A DNA stretch of 64,000 bases from Candidatus Nitrosopumilus sp. (GTDB lineage: Archaea > Thermoproteota > Nitrososphaeria > Nitrososphaerales > Nitrosopumilaceae): positions 244,048 through 308,047 of the forward strand of contig JAILWG010000002.1 of the NCBI GenBank assembly GCA_025699075.1. Reading direction: 5' to 3'. A program made the translations under genes and the position numbers. Within the stretch, counting starts at the first letter, position 1; the number at the start of each line of letters is the position of its first letter. Positions 59,814 to 64,000 of the stretch are shown in pieces. A model generated the notes under the pieces. That model worked only from the letters and a program-made list of their open reading frames with translations, did not search any database and was not told the origin of the DNA.

Positions 59814-60976
59814 TTTATCTGGATAATGCAGCATCTACTCAAATCCATGAAGATGTTTTAAATTCAATGTTGCCTTATCTTAAGGAACAATATGGAAATG
59901 CATCGTCTATTCATAGGTATGGGAGATTAGCCCGTAAGGCAATCGAAAAAGCAAGAAAACAAATTGCTTTATTGATTAATGCAGAGCCTTCTGAAATCTT
60001 ATTCACCTCCGGTGGTACAGAATCAAACAATACTGCTCTGAGGGGCATTTCAGGAAATGGTGCATCTAAACAAATTGTCACATCTTTAATTGAACATGAT
60101 GCAATTTTAGAACCTTGTAAGCAACTAGCAAAAAATGGGGTTGATATTGATTATTTGCCTGTAGATAAATTTGGGATGGTTGATCCTTTGGAATTAGAAA
60201 ATCATCTGTCTGAGAAGACTAGTCTTGTTTCTATTATGTTTGGAAATAATGAGGTTGGTTCTGTGCAAAAAATTTCTGAAATTGCTAAAATATGTAATGA
60301 TAGAAAAATCCCTTTTCATACTGATGCTGTTCAAGCAGTTGGTAAGATTCCAATTGATGTTAAAGAATTGGGTATCGATTTACTTTCAATTTCATCCCAT
60401 AAACTTCATGGTCCAAAGGGAATAGGTGCGTTATTCATCAAAAATGGCATCAAAATCGATCCTGTGATTTTGGGAGGTGGTCAAGAACACGGATTAAGGT
60501 CTGGTACTGAAAATGTTGCAAATATTGTTGGATTTGGAAAAGCATGTGAAATTGCAAAAAACAATTTAGATGAAAATAGGGCTTATGTAACCAAACTTCG
60601 AGATATTCTAATTGAAAAAGTCTTACACGAAATACCTCAAGTAACCCTGAATGGGGATCCTAAATCTCGATTACCAAACAATGCTCATTTTACGTTTCTT
60701 GGAGTTAATGGCGAAGACCTTATCATCAAACTTGATGAATATGGTATTGCAGCTTCTACGGGTTCAGCATGCTCTGTAAATACTCAAAGGGCATCACATG
60801 TTTTACAGGCAATGGGGTTTTCCCATGAACAGATTACTGGTTCTCTGAGATTGACTATGGGTATATTCAATAAAGAAAAAGAAATTGAAGAAACAGTAAT
60901 TGCTCTTAAAAAAATTGTTGAAGAGCTAAGATCCTTTTCACCGTTCAAAGAAAAATACTCTTTTTCTAAAGTCTAA
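59810..60976 (+). CDS. Cysteine desulfurase (NifS/IscS class)
   Basis: PLP enzyme releasing sulfur from cysteine; 388 aa. YLDNAASTQIHEDVL at the N-terminus, TEHDA-type LIEHDAIL, SISSHKLHGPKG (PLP lysine in SSHK) and STGSACSVNT (catalytic Cys) are visible. The class I short form is suggested by the active-site loop. The TTG start overlaps the larE stop by 4 nt (TTGA). Sulfur for the LarE cluster or cofactor, and for general Fe-S assembly, are both possible uses. Confidence 0.92.
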   Translation: MIYLDNAASTQIHEDVLNSMLPYLKEQYGNASSIHRYGRLARKAIEKARKQIALLINAEPSEILFTSGGTESNNTALRGISGNGASKQIVTSLIEHDAILEPCKQLAKNGVDIDYLPVDKFGMVDPLELENHLSEKTSLVSIMFGNNEVGSVQKISEIAKICNDRKIPFHTDAVQAVGKIPIDVKELGIDLLSISSHKLHGPKGIGALFIKNGIKIDPVILGGGQEHGLRSGTENVANIVGFGKACEIAKNNLDENRAYVTKLRDILIEKVLHEIPQVTLNGDPKSRLPNNAHFTFLGVNGEDLIIKLDEYGIAASTGSACSVNTQRASHVLQAMGFSHEQITGSLRLTMGIFNKEKEIEETVIALKKIVEELRSFSPFKEKYSFSKV

Positions 60977-61776
60977 ATGTTGATCTGAAATTTGTTTCTG
61001 GTAATCAAAATTGTAGCCATGATTCCCACGATCAAGATCATCATCACAATTGTTCCAAATTCAGGAACCACATATGTTCCAATTATTTCAATGTCTGAAT
61101 CTCCCTGTTCAAAATTAATTGATATTACTCTAGAATCTGATTGAACTACTGTTTCTTGATATGCAACTTCTATTCCGTCTATTAGTATGATGAAAGTGTC
61201 ATCTTTTCCATCTTGCTTTTCTGCTCCTATGAACTCTCTTGGCAAATCCAATGTTATCGTTCCCTCATCGGTTGCATCAATTTGTACTATTACTGCAAAA
61301 ATTTCAGAATCTACTACCATATTTTTGACTGTACCTCCCTTGATGGTATAATTGACATCAAATGTACCATGACTTCCTGCATCTACTTCATAAGGTTCTG
61401 TTGTTTCAACAATTTTGGATTTTGGAGTATAGGAAAAATTTGTTTCAATCTGATGTTCTTGGTATGATGCCACTACTGTATATTCTCCTGATTTTTTCCA
61501 TAATGCTCCTTCAGCAAGGAATGTTTTTGTAAAACTACCGTCTTGTGCTACTGTTAATTGCGCAATATCTACCAAATTCCCTTCTGTAAATAATTGTAAT
61601 ATTATGGGTGTCTCTCCAATCACCGTCTTTACATTTCCTGAAATTACTATGGTGTCTCCTTCATCATAATTTTTATCATCAGTTTGAATTGAAATTAGAG
61701 GTTCTTGTGCAAATACTGTTCCGGTAGTTATTAGTAATAATGATACAATGAGACTGTAAAATATTCTAGAACCCAC
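60973..61776 (-). CDS. PEFG-CTERM surface protein 1
   Basis: 267 aa. Signal peptide (SLIVSLLLITTGTVFAQ), one Ig-like module (ending EGALWKKSGEYTVVASY), a second beta domain (DDTFIILIDGIEVAYQE), then the sorting tail VVPEFGTIVMMILIVGIMA with a basic end (NKFQINI). The PEFG motif is the thaumarchaeal C-terminal signal cut by an archaeosortase-like enzyme. GTG 61776 is 25 nt from TATA-like AAATATAG (61796-61804); the longer open frame to 61896 would overlap the next gene and is rejected. Tail codons differ from those of the other three. Confidence 0.82.
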   Translation of the reverse strand: MGSRIFYSLIVSLLLITTGTVFAQEPLISIQTDDKNYDEGDTIVISGNVKTVIGETPIILQLFTEGNLVDIAQLTVAQDGSFTKTFLAEGALWKKSGEYTVVASYQEHQIETNFSYTPKSKIVETTEPYEVDAGSHGTFDVNYTIKGGTVKNMVVDSEIFAVIVQIDATDEGTITLDLPREFIGAEKQDGKDDTFIILIDGIEVAYQETVVQSDSRVISINFEQGDSDIEIIGTYVVPEFGTIVMMILIVGIMATILITRNKFQINI

Positions 61777-61830
61777 AAACTTCAGAATGCATGTTTCTAT
61801 ATTTCCTTTACTATCAAAAAATGAAAAAAT

Positions 61831-61951
61831 GAAAAAAGTTGTGTGACTTTTAGTATCTTGGTATAATGCTGAGTTTTGATTTTGCAGATACTGCAATTAT
61901 TGAGATAATTGCTACTGCTAGAATCATAGCTGCGATTGTACCAAATTCTGG
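61831..61951. repeat. 121-bp direct repeat, copy A
   Basis: Identical base for base to 62784-62904. It covers the last ~34 codons of PEFG-CTERM protein 2 (from inside PEFGT to the stop) and 19 nt beyond the stop. Identity at silent sites and past the stop indicates recent duplication or gene conversion. Confidence 0.95.
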
Positions 61952-62737
61952 AATCACAAAGGTACCGATTATTTCAATTGTTTCAGCGCCTGCTGGGAAC
62001 ATAACTGTCACTTTGTTTGCAACAATTTCAACATCATCCCATTCTTCTCCGTCAACTAATACCATGAAGATACCGTCTTGGACTGTTTTTGATGGGGTTA
62101 CTGTTAGTGTTCCATCATCTTTAGCGTTGATGCTAATGACAATTGAATTATCATTAGTATTGAGGGTTGCACTAGTTACCATTCCACCTGAAATGCTAAA
62201 TGGTATACATTGACCACTTGCAGATAGTTCACCTTTACCACATTGTTTAGATGGTTTTGTTGGTGTATCGTAGTTTGGTGTATATGCAACTCCACCACTT
62301 AATTCAACTTTGACACTGTTACTTTTTTCAGCACTGCCATAGTTTGCTTTAATGGTGTAGGTACCGTCGTATTTCCACATTGCACCTGCTGTGTTTAGTG
62401 TTGTCTTAAAACTACCATCTTCTGCTACAGTGAGTTGATCAACTGTAACAATGGAGTTTAGAGGACTAATCACAGTAATTGTAACTGGAAATCCAGATGT
62501 GTTTGCTACTTGACCCTCTACTATAATCATGTCACTGTGTCCATAAGCTGTTTTGTCTGTAAAAACAGATACTGGAATTGCTTCCTGCAACATCTTGTTT
62601 GCTGTTGCTCTAGCATCTTCCATGGAACATCCTACACATGCTTGAGGAAGATCTCCTGCTGCATATGCTGATGACACGGTTAGAGTACCGACTGCAGTCA
62701 ATAAGGCTAGTAGCGCGAACGACGTACGATTGTTCAT
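61850..62737 (-). CDS. PEFG-CTERM surface protein 2
   Basis: 295 aa. Signal peptide (ALLALLTAVGTLTVSSAYA), CVGCSMED with a CxxC just after the cleavage site, an Ig-like module (DKTAYGHSDMIIVEGQV to DGTYTIKANYG), a KQCGKGELSASGQC two-cysteine linker, a second beta domain (DGIFMVLVDGEEWDDVE), and the tail VIPEFGTIAAMILAVAIISI followed by a basic end. ATG 62737 lies about 30 nt after TATACATAAATA. The tail is nearly identical to those of proteins 3 and 4. It is likely exported and anchored or attached by an archaeosortase. Confidence 0.85.
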   Translation of the reverse strand: MNNRTSFALLALLTAVGTLTVSSAYAAGDLPQACVGCSMEDARATANKMLQEAIPVSVFTDKTAYGHSDMIIVEGQVANTSGFPVTITVISPLNSIVTVDQLTVAEDGSFKTTLNTAGAMWKYDGTYTIKANYGSAEKSNSVKVELSGGVAYTPNYDTPTKPSKQCGKGELSASGQCIPFSISGGMVTSATLNTNDNSIVISINAKDDGTLTVTPSKTVQDGIFMVLVDGEEWDDVEIVANKVTVMFPAGAETIEIIGTFVIPEFGTIAAMILAVAIISIIAVSAKSKLSIIPRY

Positions 62738-62783
62738 CTTGTTGCGATTTGCACCTGTCTCTATTTATGTATATTTAAAAAGA

Positions 62784-62904
62784 GAAAAAAGTTGTGTGAC
62801 TTTTAGTATCTTGGTATAATGCTGAGTTTTGATTTTGCAGATACTGCAATTATTGAGATAATTGCTACTGCTAGAATCATAGCTGCGATTGTACCAAATT
62901 CTGG
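62784..62904. repeat. 121-bp direct repeat, copy B
   Basis: Exact copy of 61831-61951. It covers the 3' end of PEFG-CTERM protein 3 and 19 nt of its downstream flank, immediately next to the protein 2 promoter (TATACATAAATA near 62762-62774). Confidence 0.95.
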
Positions 62905-63666
62905 TACTACAACTCCGTCTTTGATATCTACTTCAGTTGAAGCAGTATATTTTGGATCGTCAAATTGTTGTACTGTTACAGTGTAAAAACCATCTTGTTT
63001 CCATAATGATCCTCCTACTGTAATTTGAGCAGCAAATTCTCCATCAAGCATTGGTGATATTTGAGCCACTTTTACCACATTTCCATTTGGTGCAGTTACT
63101 TTCAATGTGATATCTTGACTCACTCTGTCTGTTTTTCCAGTAACTTCAAACATTGTAGAACCATTCTCGATGATTATTGCATCAAGCATAATTCCTGCAT
63201 CTTTTGCAACATTTGTTGTATTTGGTGTGAAAATTCCTGTCTCCAAATTAGATTCAGTTACAGAAGTTCTCTTAGTCATACCATCTACTACTTCAACAAA
63301 TACTTTCAAAGTGTACAATGAATTTGATCCTGCGCCTTGCATTGCTTTAATCTTGTAAAATCCATCTTCAGTCCATGTTGGCCCTACTTTGAATACTTGT
63401 ACAAAATTACCGTCATTGTCCGGTGATATTTGATCAATTGTGACAACATTGCTTCCACTTGGAGATGTCACCGTAAATGTGACATCGCTAATTTTTGAAA
63501 CTGTTTTGCCTGTTACAGTAATTGTATCTGAGCCTTTATCGGCCGTAGCTGTAATAGACATCCCAAGAGTCTGAGCAAAAGCATCTTGTTGAATTGAAGT
63601 CATTGAAACTAATGACAGTGCCATGAGGGCTATTGCCATTGATGTTGTAGAACGTTTAAAATTCAT
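62803..63666 (-). CDS. PEFG-CTERM surface protein 3
   Basis: 287 aa. Signal peptide (SMAIALMALSLVSMTSIQQDAFA), then two Ig-like modules, one ending TWTEDGFYKIKAMQG and one ending SLWKQDGFYTVTVQQ, and the tail VVPEFGTIAAMILAVAIISI with basic end. It lacks the LVDGEE domain of proteins 1, 2 and 4. ATG 63666 fits TATA-like TACATAAATAG (near 63690-63701); ATG at 63684 is in frame. Located between proteins 2 and 4, all on one strand but each with its own promoter. Confidence 0.84.
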   Translation of the reverse strand: MNFKRSTTSMAIALMALSLVSMTSIQQDAFAQTLGMSITATADKGSDTITVTGKTVSKISDVTFTVTSPSGSNVVTIDQISPDNDGNFVQVFKVGPTWTEDGFYKIKAMQGAGSNSLYTLKVFVEVVDGMTKRTSVTESNLETGIFTPNTTNVAKDAGIMLDAIIIENGSTMFEVTGKTDRVSQDITLKVTAPNGNVVKVAQISPMLDGEFAAQITVGGSLWKQDGFYTVTVQQFDDPKYTASTEVDIKDGVVVPEFGTIAAMILAVAIISIIAVSAKSKLSIIPRY

Positions 63667-63726
63667 CCTAATTTCATCCAGCATTATTGCTATTTATGTA
63701 TATTCAAAAATAGAAAAAAGATGAGA

Positions 63727-63829
63727 TTTAGTATCTTGGTATAATACTAAGTCTTGATTTTGCAGATACTGCAATTATTGAGATAATTGCTACTGCTAGA
63801 ATCATAGCTGCGATTGTACCAAATTCTGG
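63727..63829. repeat. Diverged third copy of the PEFG tail repeat
   Basis: Matches the 121-bp repeat over about 103 bp with three mismatches in the stop-proximal part (near 63746-63753) and none in the PEFG-proximal half. Beyond the repeat, similarity to protein 2 continues (the GAEEIEIIGTF coding region), unlike protein 3. Confidence 0.85.
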
Positions 63830-64000
63830 GACTACAAAGGTACCGATTATTTCAATCTCTTCAGCGCCTGCTGGGAATGCTATAGTGAGTGTTCTGTCTG
63901 TTGAAGATGCTGTTTCTTCAAAGTCTACTTCTTCTCCATCAACTAGGACGAAAAAGTCGTCATCTTCACCATTTAATGTTGCATCCAACACAGATCTAGG
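63728..64000 (-). CDS. PEFG-CTERM surface protein 4, C-terminal part (5' end outside window)
   Basis: The frame is open to the window edge, so the N-terminus lies beyond 64000. Visible are a beta domain (DDDFFVLVDGEEVDFEET) like that of proteins 1 and 2 and the tail FVVPEFGTIAAMILAVAIIS with a basic end (SRLSIIPRY). A start at the in-frame TTG near 63991 is not credible for an exported protein, because no signal peptide would follow. Confidence 0.82.
   Translation of the reverse strand, partial: PRSVLDATLNGEDDDFFVLVDGEEVDFEETASSTDRTLTIAFPAGAEEIEIIGTFVVPEFGTIAAMILAVAIISIIAVSAKSRLSIIPRY

Noticed and set aside
61777-61896. 40-residue extension of PEFG-CTERM protein 1
   Set aside because: It would overlap the 3' end of the next gene and has no signal-peptide logic; GTG 61776 matches the TATA box and starts the signal peptide.
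1-64000. CRISPR array, insertion sequence, integrase or prophage
   Set aside because: No regularly spaced short repeats, transposase or integrase motifs, or blocks of phage-like genes were seen; the only sizeable repeats are the PEFG tail copies.

Overview
This window looks like a chromosome segment of a marine ammonia-oxidising archaeon (Nitrososphaerota/Thaumarchaeota, Nitrosopumilus-like). The DNA is AT-rich. Archaeal-type genes dominate: ABCE1, RpoN, uS2/uS4/uS13, isopentenyl phosphate kinase, archaeal GluRS and an unlinked 5S rRNA. Complex I is encoded without NuoEFG, and there are PEFG-CTERM surface proteins, a two-domain multicopper oxidase and a CADD-type protein. These assignments come from reading the translated sequence; no database search was possible.

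Layout. 1-366: end of a biotin carrier protein, then a peroxiredoxin. 948-11341: eleven-gene respiratory complex I operon nuoABCDHIJKMLN. 11331-13849: prenyl synthase, tRNA-Glu, a CADD-type (pABA/folate) protein, tRNA-Met, a candidate C/D box sRNA not represented by any ORF, and pyrE. 13900-21820: LarA-like protein, M50 protease, GNAT, Trm5-like methyltransferase, ABCE1, 5S rRNA, a 42-aa zinc finger protein, leucyl aminopeptidase and a DCC protein. 21889-25862: YkgJ-type protein and a pentose phosphate operon that starts with a transketolase-N/ribulose-phosphate-epimerase fusion. 25910-31109: mixed housekeeping and unknown genes, a 27-aa membrane microprotein and tRNA-His. 31116-38302: a long minus-strand run rpoN-eno-rps2-mvk-ipk-idi-ggps-gltX-FAH that joins the mevalonate/isoprenoid pathway to translation and transcription genes. 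38353-45458: tRNA-Leu, translin-like protein, NAD(P)HX epimerase, MBL hydrolase, CobT-like protein, glmS, rps4, rps13, a 50-aa Cys-rich protein and a winged-helix regulator. 45450-49694: metal section (multicopper oxidase, ZIP transporter, CDF exporter). 49763-53965: cell-surface proteins (S-layer-like, CFI-box). 54331-60976: radical SAM protein, malate dehydrogenase and a nickel-pincer-cofactor set (larB; larC-larE-cysteine desulfurase). 60973-64000: four PEFG-CTERM surface proteins with recently duplicated ends.

Promoters are very regular. Many genes have a TATA-like box centred about 26 nt before the first base of the start codon, which implies mostly leaderless mRNAs; I used this to choose starts, including several TTG and GTG starts. 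Three divergent pairs (pyrE/LarA-like, M50 protease/GNAT, rpoN/tRNA-Leu) have first bases exactly 51 nt apart with one central TATA-like element that could serve both directions.

The most interesting items are the candidate C/D sRNA, the shared-TATA divergent promoters, the nickel-pincer genes together with a degenerate LarA homologue, a type I IDI lacking the usual catalytic cysteine, the transketolase-epimerase fusion, the CADD-type candidate pABA synthase, and the exact 121-bp repeats that suggest gene conversion among PEFG-CTERM genes. I saw no CRISPR array, insertion sequence, prophage or replication origin.
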